Positions 19,183-29,462 are shown, counted from the stretch's first letter. The stretch is DNA of 64,000 nucleotides from Prochlorococcus sp. AG-402-N17 (GCA_003216455.1 QCIV01000001.1:1-64000); one strand, 5' to 3'. A program made the numbers and translations. Notes: generated by a model not told the origin, from the sequence alone.

Positions 19183-20274
19183 ATGTCTAAAAAAAATAAT
19201 TTATTAGTTGCAGCAAGTGGGACAGGGGGGCATATTTTCCCAGCCTTAGCAGTTTCTAAAGAGGTGGAAGATGAATGGAATATTCATTGGTTGGGTGTTA
19301 GACAAAGACTTGATTCAAATTTTATTCCCGAAAAATATAATTTGAGGACTTTGAATATAAAGACACCACGAAAAAATATTTTTTTGTTTTATCAATATAT
19401 AGAAATTTTAATGTCAACTTTTCAGATAATTAGGATCTTAAAAGAAAAAAAAATTAACTTAGTTTTTGCGACTGGCGGTTATATATCAGCACCTACTATT
19501 GTTGCTTCAAAACTTCTAAGGATACCTATCATTATTCATGAATCAAATGTAATTCCAGGAATGGTCACGAAATATTTTGGTTTTTTATGTAACTATGTTC
19601 TTTTAGGATTTAAAGAAACAAATTCTTATTTAAAAAATTGTAAAACTATTTTCACTGGAACACCTTTAAGAGAGCAATTCTATAAATTTAATTTTTTGCC
19701 AAAATGGGTTCCAAAAGGAAATGGACCTCTTTTGATTGTTATGGGAGGTAGTCAAGGAGCAAAAGCTATAAATCAAATTCTTTATGAATCTCTAGAATTT
19801 TTAATAAAAAAACAATTTCGGATAGTTCATATTGTTGGCGAATTTAATCTAAAACCTTTTCATGTAAAAAACTCCAAAAATTATATTCAAAAGAAATTTA
19901 CTAATGAAATAGCAGCTTTAATTCAAAACTGTGATCTTGTAATATCGAGATCTGGTGCAGGAACTATCAATGAATTAATGGAGGCTGAAAAACCTTCAAT
20001 TTTAATTCCATATCCAGATTCTAAAAATAATCATCAGGAGAAAAATGCCATCATTCTTGCTGCAAGTGGAGGCTCAGTTTTAATCAATCAGAATAAAATG
20101 TCCAAAGAAGTTTTTGAAGAAACTTTAGAAAGAATTTTTAAAATAAAATCAAAAAAGGGAAAAAATCATTATGAAATATTAGATCTCATGAAGAAGAATA
20201 TGGAAAATAATAATAAAAATAAATCTAAAAATGAGATCAAAAAGTATATTAATTATTTTTTAAAGGAATTCTGA
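19183..20274 (+). CDS. murG: UDP-GlcNAc:undecaprenyl-PP-MurNAc-pentapeptide GlcNAc transferase
   Basis: The 363-residue GT28 glycosyltransferase makes lipid II from lipid I on the cytoplasmic face of the membrane. It has the N-terminal glycine loop ASGTGGHIFPALAVS near residue 12, HESNVIPG, the second-domain GGSQGAKAINQ near residue 188 and the UDP-GlcNAc-binding RSGAGTINELMEAEKPSILIP near 265. Its last 22 bases overlap the 3' end of the convergent broken aminotransferase gene. Confidence 0.95.
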   Translation: MSKKNNLLVAASGTGGHIFPALAVSKEVEDEWNIHWLGVRQRLDSNFIPEKYNLRTLNIKTPRKNIFLFYQYIEILMSTFQIIRILKEKKINLVFATGGYISAPTIVASKLLRIPIIIHESNVIPGMVTKYFGFLCNYVLLGFKETNSYLKNCKTIFTGTPLREQFYKFNFLPKWVPKGNGPLLIVMGGSQGAKAINQILYESLEFLIKKQFRIVHIVGEFNLKPFHVKNSKNYIQKKFTNEIAALIQNCDLVISRSGAGTINELMEAEKPSILIPYPDSKNNHQEKNAIILAASGGSVLINQNKMSKEVFEETLERIFKIKSKKGKNHYEILDLMKKNMENNNKNKSKNEIKKYINYFLKEF

Positions 20275-21376
20275 ATTTCTTCACATAAAAGAGTGTTATT
20301 TTTTCTATTCTGCAGACTTATTCTTGCCCACTTTTCGTCAAGAAATCTAAATGAAGTGCATTCTCTAAGCAATATTCCCTTATTTTCTAAGTATTTTATA
20401 TTCGGCGACAAGGATGTTTCACTTTCTATTAAAAAAAAAGTTGGTTGAAGAGTTATGAATTTTAAGTTTCTCTATTTTTAATAATTTTTCAAATACTCTC
20501 TTTTTTTCAATATTTATCCAGCTGTGAATCTGTTTTGTCCACTGTTCATAGAATTTCTTATTACTTAGTAGATCAATTCCGGCTTTAATAGAAAATGCAT
20601 TTAAAGGCCAAGGATCTCTATTTATTTCCCATTGTTTAAGTTTTTTCGAAGAGCCAATAACGTAACCTAATCTAAGACCAGGAATATTGAAGATTTTGGT
20701 CAAGCTTCTCAAGACTAATAAATTATCAAATTTTTTGGTTAATGGTATTAAAGATTCTTTGTCTCCATTAGGTGTTATCGATAAGAAAGCTTCATCGCAG
20801 ATAACTAATTTATATTTTTTCACAACTTCCTCCAATGAATTCTTGTCCCATAATTGGCCGGTAGGGTTATGTGGATTTGTTATCCAAATAACATCACCTT
20901 TTGGATGAAGCGGAAATGATTGAGGAAAAAATATCATTCCAGTTTTTTGGTAATTCGCAATGTATAAAATTGCTATTCCAACAATTTAAAGATCTTTCAT
21001 AATCAACAAATGATGGAGAAGGAATACAACTTATTCCGAATTTGGATGCTTCATAACCTGCCCAGGTTATTAATTCAGAAGCTCCATTTCCAGGCAATAT
21101 ATTGTCTGGATTTATCCCATGAAATTTGCCGATTATTTCTTTCAGATCACTCAAGTTTCTTTCTGGGTAATATCTAAAGCCAAGATTCTTAATTTCCGCA
21201 TTTATTGAATCTATTAGTATTTGAGGTGGATCAAAGGGTACTAATGATGCACTTGCATCAATGATTTCGGAGGGTAATAAATTTAATTTTTTCGCAGTTG
21301 CATATACATTTCCACCGTGCTTCAAGTTTGATCCTTGCATGGCTAATGTTGAGTAATCATGAGGTTCATTATTCAT
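20253..21376 (-). pseudogene. Threonine-phosphate decarboxylase-like aminotransferase (CobD/CobC type), two frameshifts
   Basis: Three consecutive frames together spell one PLP enzyme. The N-terminus has HGGNVYATAKKLNLLPSEIID and NILPGNGASELI, the middle has WITNPHNPTGQLW and LVLRSLTKIFNIPGLRLGYV with the PLP lysine, and the C-terminal part ends in LRECTSFRFLDEKWARISLQ. This is the family that makes aminopropanol phosphate for the cobalamin lower-loop linker. Frame 1 to 2 breaks at the A6 run 20926-20931, and frame 2 to 3 at the A9 run 20431-20439. Each is repaired by one base fewer, and 1124 minus 2 is exactly 374 codons. It may be a true pseudogene or carry sequence errors in homopolymers. 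It lies downstream of pyrD. Confidence 0.85.
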
Positions 21377-21385
21377 TCTCTATTT

Positions 21386-22555
21386 TTATTCAACCCATTT
21401 TAAATCTGATCCAACTGCATCTTTTATACTAGATAATTGATGGTTATTGAGTTGCTTTATAATTCCCTCAAGTATATCTGGTACTAATTTTGGACCCTTA
21501 TATATCCATCCTGTATAAAGTTGAATTAATGATGCTCCAGAACAAATTCTTTCCCAAGCTGACTCAGGACTATCTATTCCACCAACGCCAATTAAAATAA
21601 TCTTTTTATCAATATTATGTATATGTTTTATTATTTGATTTGCTTTTTTTTGGAGAGGCCTTCCACTTAATCCTCCATTCTCTTGAGAGAGTAATAATCC
21701 AGTTTGCCTGATCTTTCTATTTTCAAGACCTAATCTATCAATGCTGGTGTTTGTAGCAATTATTCCATCGATGTTTTCCTCGATTATTAATTGGCAAATA
21801 TCTTCAATATCTTTAAGGCCTAAATCTGGCGCAATTTTTACAAATAATGGTGGACAATTAGGTAAGTTTTTAATTTCTCTAAGAAGTTCTTTTAGAAGAA
21901 TTGGATCTTGTAATTTTCTTAGCCCTTCAGTATTTGGAGAACTAACGTTTATTGCTGCGTAATCACAATATGGAATTAATAATTTTAGAGAAGTTAAATA
22001 ATCATCTTTTGCTTGAGATAAACCTGTAATTTTTGACTTCCCGAAATTTATCCCTAAACAAATATTCTCCCTGTTTTTTTTAAACTCAATACCTTGTTCG
22101 ACAAAGTTTTTAACTAGATTTTCAGCACCATTATTATTGAAACCCATTCTATTTAATGCTGCTTCTTCTTCTGCCAATCTAAATAACCTTGGTTTGGGAT
22201 TTCCATTCTGAGCAAATTTAGTTACTGTACCAAGCTCAGCAAATCCAAAACCAAAATCTTTCCATATATTTGCGGCATTTCCATTTTTGTCAAAACCCGC
22301 AGCTAAACCAATTGGATTACAAAAATTTATTCCACATATGTTCTGAGTTAACCTTTTATCAATTACAGAAAATTCTTCATTTAGATTTTTTAAGATAGAA
22401 GATACTATAGGCCAATTATATTTTCTTGAACTGAATGATAGGAGACTAAGAGATAAATTTGTTAAGTATTCTGCATCAATTCCAGAGTCTTTTTTTAATA
22501 CAGGGGTAATCAAGTTTTTATAAAGATTTTTAAATATCCTCTTCTGTTCATTCAT
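21386..22555 (-). CDS. pyrD: Dihydroorotate dehydrogenase (quinone), class 2
   Basis: The 389-residue flavoenzyme oxidises dihydroorotate to orotate in pyrimidine synthesis and passes electrons to the quinone pool. It has the class 2 N-terminal membrane-associating extension, then [15 protein letters not shown] near residue 78, [12 protein letters not shown] with the catalytic Ser near 200, the FMN loops ([20 protein letters not shown]), and a [11 protein letters not shown] end segment. The start overlaps the stop of rnhA by 4 bases, so it is coupled to rnhA. Confidence 0.95.
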   Translation of the reverse strand: MNEQKRIFKNLYKNLITPVLKKDSGIDAEYLTNLSLSLLSFSSRKYNWPIVSSILKNLNEEFSVIDKRLTQNICGINFCNPIGLAAGFDKNGNAANIWKDFGFGFAELGTVTKFAQNGNPKPRLFRLAEEEAALNRMGFNNNGAENLVKNFVEQGIEFKKNRENICLGINFGKSKITGLSQAKDDYLTSLKLLIPYCDYAAINVSSPNTEGLRKLQDPILLKELLREIKNLPNCPPLFVKIAPDLGLKDIEDICQLIIEENIDGIIATNTSIDRLGLENRKIRQTGLLLSQENGGLSGRPLQKKANQIIKHIHNIDKKIILIGVGGIDSPESAWERICSGASLIQLYTGWIYKGPKLVPDILEGIIKQLNNHQLSSIKDAVGSDLKWVE

Positions 22556-23280
22556 AAAAAATTAGGCTTCTTTTTTTCTATTATCCAATATTTTTCATCT
22601 TTAGGAATCAATCTCCAATTACGCCATTCAAAAAGTGAATATTGTTTTATCTTTAAGTGGTTTTCATCACCTAATAAGGTGTCTAGTTCAGGTGAACTTA
22701 ACAGGTACTTTTTTTCTGCAAATTTTTGAATTAATTCATTGCGGGAAAATAATTCCTGAATTTCTGCAGGTGCATTTTTTTCAAAAAAATCAACTGAGGA
22801 TTCTACTTTTTTTAAGTTACTTTCTATAGATATACCTTTGCTGTAATTAGTTGCAATTTTATCAACCCTATCATTTTGTTTATCTCCGCTATGACCTTTA
22901 ACATATTCCATTATTAGGCCATTGATTCTCAATTGATCAATTTTTTGCCATAGATCAAGATTTTGAACTGGTTTTCCTGAACTTGTTTTCCATCCATTTT
23001 TCTTCCAATTAATAATCCATTTTGTATAACCCTCTATGACATATTTACTATCAGTTCTGAGTTTAAAGTTCTCTTTTAATTTGTAGGTTTTTAATTTCTC
23101 AAGAGTTTTTATAGCCGCAGTTAGTTCCATCCTATTATTAGTAGTATTTTGCTCGGAACCACCTATTTCTAATTCGCTGTTATCGTCAAAAATTATTAAA
23201 CCGCCCCAACCACCTGGGCCTGGATTACCACTGCAGGCTCCATCTGTTGCGGCTTCTATCGCAATACTATAACTATTCAT
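22552..23280 (-). CDS. rnhA: Ribonuclease HI with C-terminal extension
   Basis: The first 150 or so residues form a complete RNase HI domain that removes RNA from RNA-DNA hybrids. All four acidic residues are in place: [15 protein letters not shown] (Asp), NRMELTAAI (Glu), LRTDSKYV (Asp) and [15 protein letters not shown] (His/Asp). About 80 further residues follow, without a motif I recognise, giving 242 in total against about 155 in E. coli. The extension is lysine- and glutamate-rich and ends in [20 protein letters not shown]. It is 48 bases downstream of rplL and coupled to pyrD. Confidence 0.92.
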   Translation of the reverse strand: MNSYSIAIEAATDGACSGNPGPGGWGGLIIFDDNSELEIGGSEQNTTNNRMELTAAIKTLEKLKTYKLKENFKLRTDSKYVIEGYTKWIINWKKNGWKTSSGKPVQNLDLWQKIDQLRINGLIMEYVKGHSGDKQNDRVDKIATNYSKGISIESNLKKVESSVDFFEKNAPAEIQELFSRNELIQKFAEKKYLLSSPELDTLLGDENHLKIKQYSLFEWRNWRLIPKDEKYWIIEKKKPNFL

Positions 23281-23288
23281 AATTTTTG

Positions 23289-23313
23289 AAGCCGATATTA
23301 AGGTTATCGGCTT
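23289..23313 (-). repeat. Hairpin between rplL and rnhA
   Basis: AAGCCGATA (23289-23297) and TATCGGCTT (23305-23313) form a perfect 9-bp stem with a 7-base loop. It lies between the end of the ribosomal cluster and rnhA. No run of T follows it on either strand, so it is not a classic intrinsic terminator. It could be a processing site or an mRNA-end stabiliser that separates highly expressed rplJL from rnhA-pyrD. Confidence 0.6.
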
Positions 23314-23327
23314 GAAAAAATGTATTC

Positions 23328-23723
23328 TTACTTAAGTGTAACTTTACCGCCAGCTTCTTCAATCTCTTTCTTTAAAGATTCAGCATCTGCTTTGGCGATG
23401 CCTTCTTTTACTGTTTTTGGTGCAGATTCAACAAGTGCTTTTGCATCGCCAAGACCTAGACCAGTTGCATTTCTTACAACCTTAAGGACTTTGATTTTTG
23501 CAGCTGCATCAAAGCTTTCGAGAACTACATCAAATTCAGTTTTTTCTTCAGCAGCGCCACCATCTGCGTCACCGCCAGCTGCTCCTGGAGCTGCCATTAC
23601 TACACCTGCAGAAGCTGCAGCAGATACACCAAAAGCCTCTTCAATTTGTTTTACAAGCTCAGATGCTTCTAAAAGTGATAGAGATTTTAATGATTCAAGA
23701 ATTTCTTCAGTTTTTGCGGACAT
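23328..23723 (-). CDS. rplL: 50S ribosomal protein L7/L12
   Basis: The 131-residue stalk protein recruits translation factors. It has the N-terminal dimerisation domain ([20 protein letters not shown]), the alanine/glycine-rich hinge at about residues 35-60 ([20 protein letters not shown]) and the C-terminal domain [20 protein letters not shown] followed by [10 protein letters not shown]. It is 28 bases behind rplJ and reads with it from the shared leader. Its codon use is biased to preferred codons, as expected of a highly expressed gene. Confidence 0.97.
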
Positions 23724-23751
23724 TTTCTTAAAAGTTAATTAGGTTTTGAAT

Positions 23752-24279
23752 TTAGGATTCTGATTTTTCAGAATGTTGTTTAAGTGATCTAGCAAGTCCA
23801 GAAGGTACTTCATTAATAGAGATCGCAATTTTTGTTGCAACGCCATTAAGAGCGCCAGCAATTTTTGCCATCAATACTTCTTTAGATGGAAGACTTGCAA
23901 TTTCTTTTATTTCAGAATCGCTTAGAAGTCTGCCTTCAAATAAAGCTCCTTTGGTTTCGGATTTTTTGGTGTCTTTTTGAAAAGATTGGATCGCTTTTAC
24001 AGCACCGCCAACATCTTCTTTAATTAAGACAAAAGCATTTGTTCCGGACAGTAAAGATTCAAGATCATTCCAATTACTATCTCCATCAATAGCTTTACGC
24101 ATTAATGAATTTTTAGTAACTTTGCAGATGCCGTTAGTTGTTTGCAATCTAGATCGCAAGTCTGACATCTCTTTGATAGTTAAACCTTTATAGTCAAGAA
24201 CTACAGCCATTTCCGAGTCGTTTAATAGAGATTTAATCTCAGTAACGATTTGTTGCTTATTCTCTAGGGTTCGGCCCAT
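23752..24279 (-). CDS. rplJ: 50S ribosomal protein L10
   Basis: The 175-residue protein anchors L7/L12 dimers to 23S rRNA and, as a complex with L12, commonly represses its own mRNA. The N-terminal domain motifs [19 protein letters not shown] and [10 protein letters not shown] are clear, followed by the L12-binding C-terminal helix ([19 protein letters not shown]). Upstream lies a structured leader (24285-24363) and a TATAAT box at 24454-24459, so rplJL has its own control separate from rplKA. Confidence 0.97.
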   Translation of the reverse strand: MGRTLENKQQIVTEIKSLLNDSEMAVVLDYKGLTIKEMSDLRSRLQTTNGICKVTKNSLMRKAIDGDSNWNDLESLLSGTNAFVLIKEDVGGAVKAIQSFQKDTKKSETKGALFEGRLLSDSEIKEIASLPSKEVLMAKIAGALNGVATKIAISINEVPSGLARSLKQHSEKSES

Positions 24280-24284
24280 TGTTG

Positions 24285-24363
24285 TTTTTTGGATCGTAAT
24301 TTAGGGAGAGCAGGAAATGCGGCAAAGTCCTTTTAAAGAGGCCGCTTTTATTAGATCCAAAAA
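24285..24363 (-). promoter_or_regulatory. Ribosomal protein L10 leader (autoregulatory RNA)
   Basis: Immediately upstream of rplJ the mRNA can fold into a closed structure. The outer stem pairs GATCCAAAAA (24354-24363) with TTTTTTGGATC (24285-24295). An inner stem pairs GCCGC (24341-24345) with GCGGC (24319-24323). The bulge holds TTTCCTGCTCTCCC, resembling the internal-loop/kink-turn region of known L10 leaders. By analogy, L10 or L10-L12 binds here to reduce translation. The fold is read by eye only. Confidence 0.75.
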
Positions 24364-24453
24364 GAAATAATTTAAGACGAGTCCTCGGTAGGAATTTAAA
24401 ATTTAGAATAACTAAATAAACCTACTTTCTTTGGCCGTATTATTGCACTTTAA

Positions 24454-24459
24454 ATTATA
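24454..24459 (-). promoter_or_regulatory. Candidate -10 box of rplJL promoter
   Basis: A perfect TATAAT lies on the minus strand in the 190-base gap between rplA and rplJ, about 90 bases before the L10 leader stem. No clear -35 box stands at 17 bases, which is common in Prochlorococcus promoters. Its position would give rplJL a transcript that carries the whole leader. Confidence 0.5.
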
Positions 24460-24469
24460 CTACAAAGAG

Positions 24470-25177
24470 TTAACCTTCAGGTTGGTAATCTTGTACTGCA
24501 TTGATGTCTAATTGAACTGAAGGCCCCATTGTGGAAGTTATATAAAAAGTTTTCCAATACTTTCCCTTAGCTCCACTTGGTTTATTTTTATCAATTGATT
24601 CTTGTAAGGTTTTTAAGTTGTCAAATAGAGCCTCTTTTGTGAAACTTGCTTTTCCAAAGCGTACATGAACGATTCCCGCCTTATCTGCTCTAAATTCGAG
24701 CTTGCCAGCTTTGAATTCTTTTATTGCATTAGCAATATCATTAGTTACTGTTCCAGCTTTAGGATTAGGCATTAAACCCCTAGGTCCTAAAACTCTTCCT
24801 AATTTTGCAACCTTTGGCATCATATCTGGAGTTGCAATAAGTAGATCGAACTCCATATTCCCTTTGTTGATGCTTTCCACAAGATCTTCTTCGCCAAATA
24901 AATCTGCACCAGCAGCCTTAGCTTTCGATACATTCTCACCGCTTGTAATTACTGCAATTTTGATGCTTTGGCCGGTACCATGTGGTAATGCAACAGTGGT
25001 CCTTAATTGTTGATCAGTATATTTTGGATCAATACCTAAACGTATATGTGCTTCAATAGTTTCATCAAATTTTGCATTAGCATTTCCCTTGATAATACTA
25101 AGTGCTTCAAGTGGCGGATAAATGCGATCTTCTATCTTTGTTGATAAAGCCGCCATTCTTTTGGATAGTTTTTTCAT
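24470..25177 (-). CDS. rplA: 50S ribosomal protein L1
   Basis: The 235-residue protein binds the L1 stalk of 23S rRNA and helps tRNA exit. Diagnostic segments are [24 protein letters not shown], the [12 protein letters not shown] region and [20 protein letters not shown] near residue 125. The C-terminal [18 protein letters not shown] is also typical. It is downstream of rplK with a 66-base gap. Confidence 0.97.
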   Translation of the reverse strand: MKKLSKRMAALSTKIEDRIYPPLEALSIIKGNANAKFDETIEAHIRLGIDPKYTDQQLRTTVALPHGTGQSIKIAVITSGENVSKAKAAGADLFGEEDLVESINKGNMEFDLLIATPDMMPKVAKLGRVLGPRGLMPNPKAGTVTNDIANAIKEFKAGKLEFRADKAGIVHVRFGKASFTKEALFDNLKTLQESIDKNKPSGAKGKYWKTFYITSTMGPSVQLDINAVQDYQPEG

Positions 25178-25243
25178 AATAATATTGGGTGCAAACGGTT
25201 ATTAATTAACCTCCCCTAAATAGTGAGAAATTTTGTATTGAAC

Positions 25244-25669
25244 TCAATCAGTGATTGAGACGCCCATATTACGAGCAGTACCCTCAATTACTTTCATTGC
25301 TGATTCAACACTAGAACAGTTTAGATCAGGAAGCTTGGTTTTGGCTATTTCTTCTAATTGAGCTTTACTTATATTCCCAACAGAACCTTTTGCGGATTCA
25401 CCTGATCCTTTCTCTATACCAGCTGCTTTTGTTATTAAGACGGAAGCAGGAGGTGTTTTTGTGATAAAAGTAAAGCTTCTATCTTCAAAAACAGAAATCT
25501 CGACTGGAATTACAAAACCTGCTTTATCTTGTGTCCTTGCGTTGTATTCTTTACAAAATGCCATGATATTGACACCATGCTGTCCTAAAGCTGGCCCTAC
25601 AGGAGGAGCAGGATTTGCTTTTCCTGCTTGTAGAGCAAGCTTGATAACTGCAACAATTTTTTTTGCCAT
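25244..25669 (-). CDS. rplK: 50S ribosomal protein L11
   Basis: The 141-residue protein forms the GTPase-associated centre. The N-terminal proline-rich [20 protein letters not shown] and the [16 protein letters not shown] segment are unmistakable, as is the C-terminal rRNA-binding domain ending in [13 protein letters not shown]. It reads in the conserved secE-nusG-rplK-rplA order. Confidence 0.97.
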   Translation of the reverse strand: MAKKIVAVIKLALQAGKANPAPPVGPALGQHGVNIMAFCKEYNARTQDKAGFVIPVEISVFEDRSFTFITKTPPASVLITKAAGIEKGSGESAKGSVGNISKAQLEEIAKTKLPDLNCSSVESAMKVIEGTARNMGVSITD

Positions 25670-25736
25670 TAGATTAGAGAATTTAAGCTGAAGTAGAAAA
25701 AAATAATTTTACTCGATAAACAAGAACAATTAGAAA

Positions 25737-26348
25737 TTAATTTTGTTTATTGATTTGGGAGAATTCTAATTCTACAGGAGTCTCGCGCCCAAATATTGAA
25801 AGTAATGCTTTTAATTTATTTCTTTCCCCGGAAACTTCTATAACTTCTCCCTGGAAATCCTTGAATGGACCACTAGTTACTATGATTCTATCTTTTTCTT
25901 CAATATCTAACTTGATTACAGCTTTTTTCTCTGATGCGCGCTTAAAGATCCTATTAACTTCTTGTCTTGATAATGGTCGAGGTTTGATATGACCTCGCGA
26001 TCTTCCGCTGCCTCTACCGTCTTCAGCACCGACAAAGTTAATTACATTTGGAGTACTTTTAACGGCCATCATTGTATCTTCATCCAAAATCATTCTTACG
26101 AGGACATAACCTGGGAAAACTTTTTCTTCAGTAGTTTGTCTGCTTCCATCTTTTTTTAATTTAATTCCTGGAGTTTGGGGAATTTCAATTTCAATGATTC
26201 GATTATTAACACCTAAAGTTACTGATCTCTGCTCAAGAGTCGCTTTTACTTTTTTTTCACAGCTTGATGCTACTTGAACTGCATACCATCTTGCGATGCT
26301 TGTATTTGCTTTTGAAGAAGCGAGGCTTGTAGTTGATTCATTACTCAT
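25737..26348 (-). CDS. nusG: Transcription termination/antitermination factor NusG
   Basis: The 203-residue protein binds RNA polymerase and couples it to ribosomes or Rho. It has the NGN domain (RWYAVQVASSCEKKVKATLE near residue 20, then PGYVLVRMILDEDTMMAVKS with NFVGAEDGRG) and a C-terminal KOW domain (DRIIVTSGPFKDFQGEVIEV). The first 18 residues are a low-complexity Ser/Thr-rich extension. It sits between secE and rplK as usual. Confidence 0.96.
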   Translation of the reverse strand: MSNESTTSLASSKANTSIARWYAVQVASSCEKKVKATLEQRSVTLGVNNRIIEIEIPQTPGIKLKKDGSRQTTEEKVFPGYVLVRMILDEDTMMAVKSTPNVINFVGAEDGRGSGRSRGHIKPRPLSRQEVNRIFKRASEKKAVIKLDIEEKDRIIVTSGPFKDFQGEVIEVSGERNKLKALLSIFGRETPVELEFSQINKQN

Positions 26349-26400
26349 TTTTTTCTGGAAGCTTAATTAAGATCTTTATTAATGGATATTGGGGGATAAT

Positions 26401-26643
26401 TCAACCAAAAATTTGCGAGGCTGCCCATCCATAGAATCTGCTAACAGAAGCTATGGCTGCTGCAGAAAAGGATACCATAATTATAACTGCCACAGATTCG
26501 CTAAAAAGTTGTTGTTTGTTAGGCCACACGACAAGTTTAAGCTCATCGTAGGTAGATCTAAAAAAATTACTCTTTTTTTTAGGCTCTTTAATTTCAGGAG
26601 AATCCTTTTTTAGAGGTTCTTTATTAGTAGTTGGACTTGTCAC
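26401..26643 (-). CDS. secE: Preprotein translocase subunit SecE
   Basis: The 80-residue single-pass membrane protein has a charged N-terminal region of about 25 residues. The conserved cytoplasmic amphipathic helix FFRSTYDELKLVVWPNKQQL follows, then a transmembrane helix at about residues 47-66 (ESVAVIIMVSFSAAAIASV). It is the core clamp of SecYEG in plasma and thylakoid membranes. The position just before nusG is the near-universal arrangement. Confidence 0.95.
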   Translation of the reverse strand: MTSPTTNKEPLKKDSPEIKEPKKKSNFFRSTYDELKLVVWPNKQQLFSESVAVIIMVSFSAAAIASVSRFYGWAASQIFG

Positions 26644-26705
26644 GAAATTTTTTTTGAAATTAAGCTTTTCGCTTTAATTCTTATTTTAGCTTATCGATTT
26701 ACTCC

Positions 26706-29462
26706 TCAGCTAGGTTTGAAAACGATCTCATCTTTTTTAGCGGGATTGAGTTTGATTGTGATATTTTTTTTGTTTTTAAAGTTATCCTCCAAAAGTTTTG
26801 CGGCTAAGGGATTTTCTATTTGTCTTCTGAGTTCCCTGCTAAGTGGCCTAGCACCATATTCAGGTTCGTAAGAATCATTCGCAATTTTATTGATAACTTT
26901 TTTATCAATAGCAATATTTATTTTCTGTTCAAGTAGCAGGTTTTTTAAATCTTCTGTTTGTAAAATTATTATTTTTTGAAGTTCATCAATAGATAAAGGA
27001 TCAAACTTTACTACTTCGTCAATTCTATTTAAAAATTCAGGTCTAAAAATTGAAGACAATGCATTATTAATGGAATCATCTAGAGTTTGTTTATCTTTTT
27101 CTAAATTTCCCTCATTTTTAGAAATCTTTTGTGAATACTCCAGTATAGATTTACCAGCTAGGTTACTTGTCATAATGATTACGGTATTTTTGAAATCTAC
27201 GGTCCTTCCTTGAGAATCTGTTAATCTTCCTTCATCTAAGACTTGCAAAAGAATATTAAATACTTCTGTATGTGCTTTTTCTATCTCATCAAGAAGTATT
27301 ACTGAATAGGGTTTACGTCTTACAGCTTCAGTTAATTGGCCTCCTTCTTCATAACCAACATAACCTGGAGGAGCTCCCAAAAGTCTTGCTACGGCATTTT
27401 TCTCCATATATTCACTCATATCTAATCTTAAAAGTGCGTCTTCTTCATCAAATAAAGCTGTTGCAAGAGATTTTGCTAATTCTGTTTTACCGACACCAGT
27501 AGGACCCATAAATAAAAAAGATCCAATAGGTCTTTTAGGACTTTTCATGCCAACGCGAGCTCTTCTAATTGCTGCAGAAACAGCTTCTATTGCTTTTTCT
27601 TGTCCAATAACTTTTTCACTTAGTTCTGTTTCTAGATTGACTAATTTCTTACGGTCATTTGAAACAACTTTAGAAATTGGAATGCCTGTGATTTTTGAGA
27701 TAACATCAGCAATATCATCAGGTTCAACTTGATATTTAAAAGGGAAATTTCTATTTTTCTTTATTTTATTAAAGTTCTCTTCAACTTTTTGTATTTCATT
27801 CTCTATTTCACTTAACTCTTCTTCAAGCTTTGCTAAATAATCCAGGTCATGTTCAATTTCGCGATTTGATTTATCTTTAATTTGTTTGTTTAGCCTATCT
27901 TCTTCTTTCATTAAAATAGATAATTGCTCCATTTCTTCCCGCAGATTGTTCCAATTGTCCAAAAGAATGTTCAATTTTGCCTCTGCTTGTTGTCTCATAT
28001 TCAATAGTTTTTCTTGAGCTTCGATATTTTTTCCTTGCAAATTATTCAGTTTTTCATCAATAGTATAAAGTTTGCTTTCTTGTTGGAGAATTATTTGAGG
28101 CTTATTATAAGACTCGATTTTTAACTGTGCAGCTGCTTCATCAATTAAATCTATTGCTTTATCAGGCAGACATTTATCGCTGATGTATCTGTCAGCCAAT
28201 TTTGCAGAATATTTTACAGCCTCTTCAGAAATTTTTATGCCATGGTGTGATTCATATTTCTTTTTGATACCTTGCAGTATTTTTGCGCTTAATTCTACTG
28301 AAGGTTCATTAACAGCTATCTTTTGAAAACAATTGTTTAATGCCTGATCTTTTTCAATAGTTTCACGAAATTTCTCAGGTGTTGTTGTACCGATACATCT
28401 AAGTTCTCCTTCAGCTAGTAAAGGTTTTAAGATATTACTGATGTCGGTAGAAGATCTATCAGAACTTAATATTGAGTGAATTTCATCAATAAATAGAATC
28501 ATTCCTTGGCTTGGATTGCTTAGTTCCTGCATTATTAAGCTTAGCCGTTCCTCTAGTTGGCCTCTAAATTTTGTTCCAGAAACTAAGGCACCTAAGTCAA
28601 GTGAAATAATTTTTAAGTCTTTTAAAGAATCAGGAACTTTTTTTTCTACAATTAACTGGGCAAGTGATTTTGCAATTGAGGTTTTACCAACTCCAGGATT
28701 GCCGATAAGTATAGGATTATTTTTGTTTCTTCTGCAGAGTACCCTCATTAAATTATTGATCTCATTTTCTCTTCCTAAAACGGGATCCAGTAATCCTTTT
28801 TGAGCTGATTCTGTTAAATCTTTTCCATATATTGAAAGAGCATTTTCATCTTTTCCAACTTGTTTTTTGGTTTCAATTTGAAGTTCACTTTTTGGCAATG
28901 GAACAATATCTTTTTTTAATTTTTCTTCTTTTACTAAAGTCTCATTGTTTGATTCAAAATTAGATTGATTATTTATCTCAATTACGTTCTTATAATTAAA
29001 AGAATCTCTTGATTGATTAATATTTGGGAAAAACTTTAATTCTTCCTCTAATTTTTCAATTGAAAGGTTGCCTTCTTCAAAAACATAATTTCCAATTCTT
29101 AAATCCCTTCCAAGAGCAATTAGTAAATGAGGGATTTCAATTAATCTTGATCCCCATTGGATTTTTATCTGATTCGCATTATCTAATAAAATTTCTAAAT
29201 CTTCTCCGATAGTAAAAATATCTGACTCATTTGTTGGTGTCTCTTCTAAAAAATCTTCTGTTATATCTAAAACTGTATCTTGGTCGATTGATAATTTTTC
29301 AATGAAAGCAAAGAATTCACTTGATGAGAACAATGTATGAATTATGTGTTCAATATTAAATTCGCTATGATCCCATTTTTTTGCGGTTTCTTCTCCTAAT
29401 AAAAGAAGATTCCAACTGAAATCGCTAAAAAGTTCAGGACTTGATGTAAGTGTTTCTCTCAT
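26706..29462 (-). CDS. clpB: ClpB-type AAA+ disaggregase/chaperone (ClpB2-like)
   Basis: The 918-residue Hsp100 protein contains an N-terminal Clp repeat domain and a first AAA+ module (Walker A GNPGVGKTS near residue 254, Walker B FIDEIHSI). A long coiled-coil middle domain at about residues 420-560 marks ClpB rather than ClpC/ClpA. The second AAA+ module has GPTGVGKTE near 650 and LLDEIEKA. There is no ClpP-binding loop that I can see. The N-domain is divergent and the linker at about 150-200 is Asn/Lys-rich, so this looks like the constitutive ClpB2 type of cyanobacteria. It is divergent from eno and upstream of secE. Confidence 0.85.
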   Translation of the reverse strand: MRETLTSSPELFSDFSWNLLLLGEETAKKWDHSEFNIEHIIHTLFSSSEFFAFIEKLSIDQDTVLDITEDFLEETPTNESDIFTIGEDLEILLDNANQIKIQWGSRLIEIPHLLIALGRDLRIGNYVFEEGNLSIEKLEEELKFFPNINQSRDSFNYKNVIEINNQSNFESNNETLVKEEKLKKDIVPLPKSELQIETKKQVGKDENALSIYGKDLTESAQKGLLDPVLGRENEINNLMRVLCRRNKNNPILIGNPGVGKTSIAKSLAQLIVEKKVPDSLKDLKIISLDLGALVSGTKFRGQLEERLSLIMQELSNPSQGMILFIDEIHSILSSDRSSTDISNILKPLLAEGELRCIGTTTPEKFRETIEKDQALNNCFQKIAVNEPSVELSAKILQGIKKKYESHHGIKISEEAVKYSAKLADRYISDKCLPDKAIDLIDEAAAQLKIESYNKPQIILQQESKLYTIDEKLNNLQGKNIEAQEKLLNMRQQAEAKLNILLDNWNNLREEMEQLSILMKEEDRLNKQIKDKSNREIEHDLDYLAKLEEELSEIENEIQKVEENFNKIKKNRNFPFKYQVEPDDIADVISKITGIPISKVVSNDRKKLVNLETELSEKVIGQEKAIEAVSAAIRRARVGMKSPKRPIGSFLFMGPTGVGKTELAKSLATALFDEEDALLRLDMSEYMEKNAVARLLGAPPGYVGYEEGGQLTEAVRRKPYSVILLDEIEKAHTEVFNILLQVLDEGRLTDSQGRTVDFKNTVIIMTSNLAGKSILEYSQKISKNEGNLEKDKQTLDDSINNALSSIFRPEFLNRIDEVVKFDPLSIDELQKIIILQTEDLKNLLLEQKINIAIDKKVINKIANDSYEPEYGARPLSRELRRQIENPLAAKLLEDNFKNKKNITIKLNPAKKDEIVFKPS

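Noticed and set aside
23320..23742. 140-codon plus-strand frame opposite rplL
   Set aside because: It is the antisense shadow of the Ala/Gly-rich L7/L12 gene; it has no motif and arises from the GC-rich codons of rplL.
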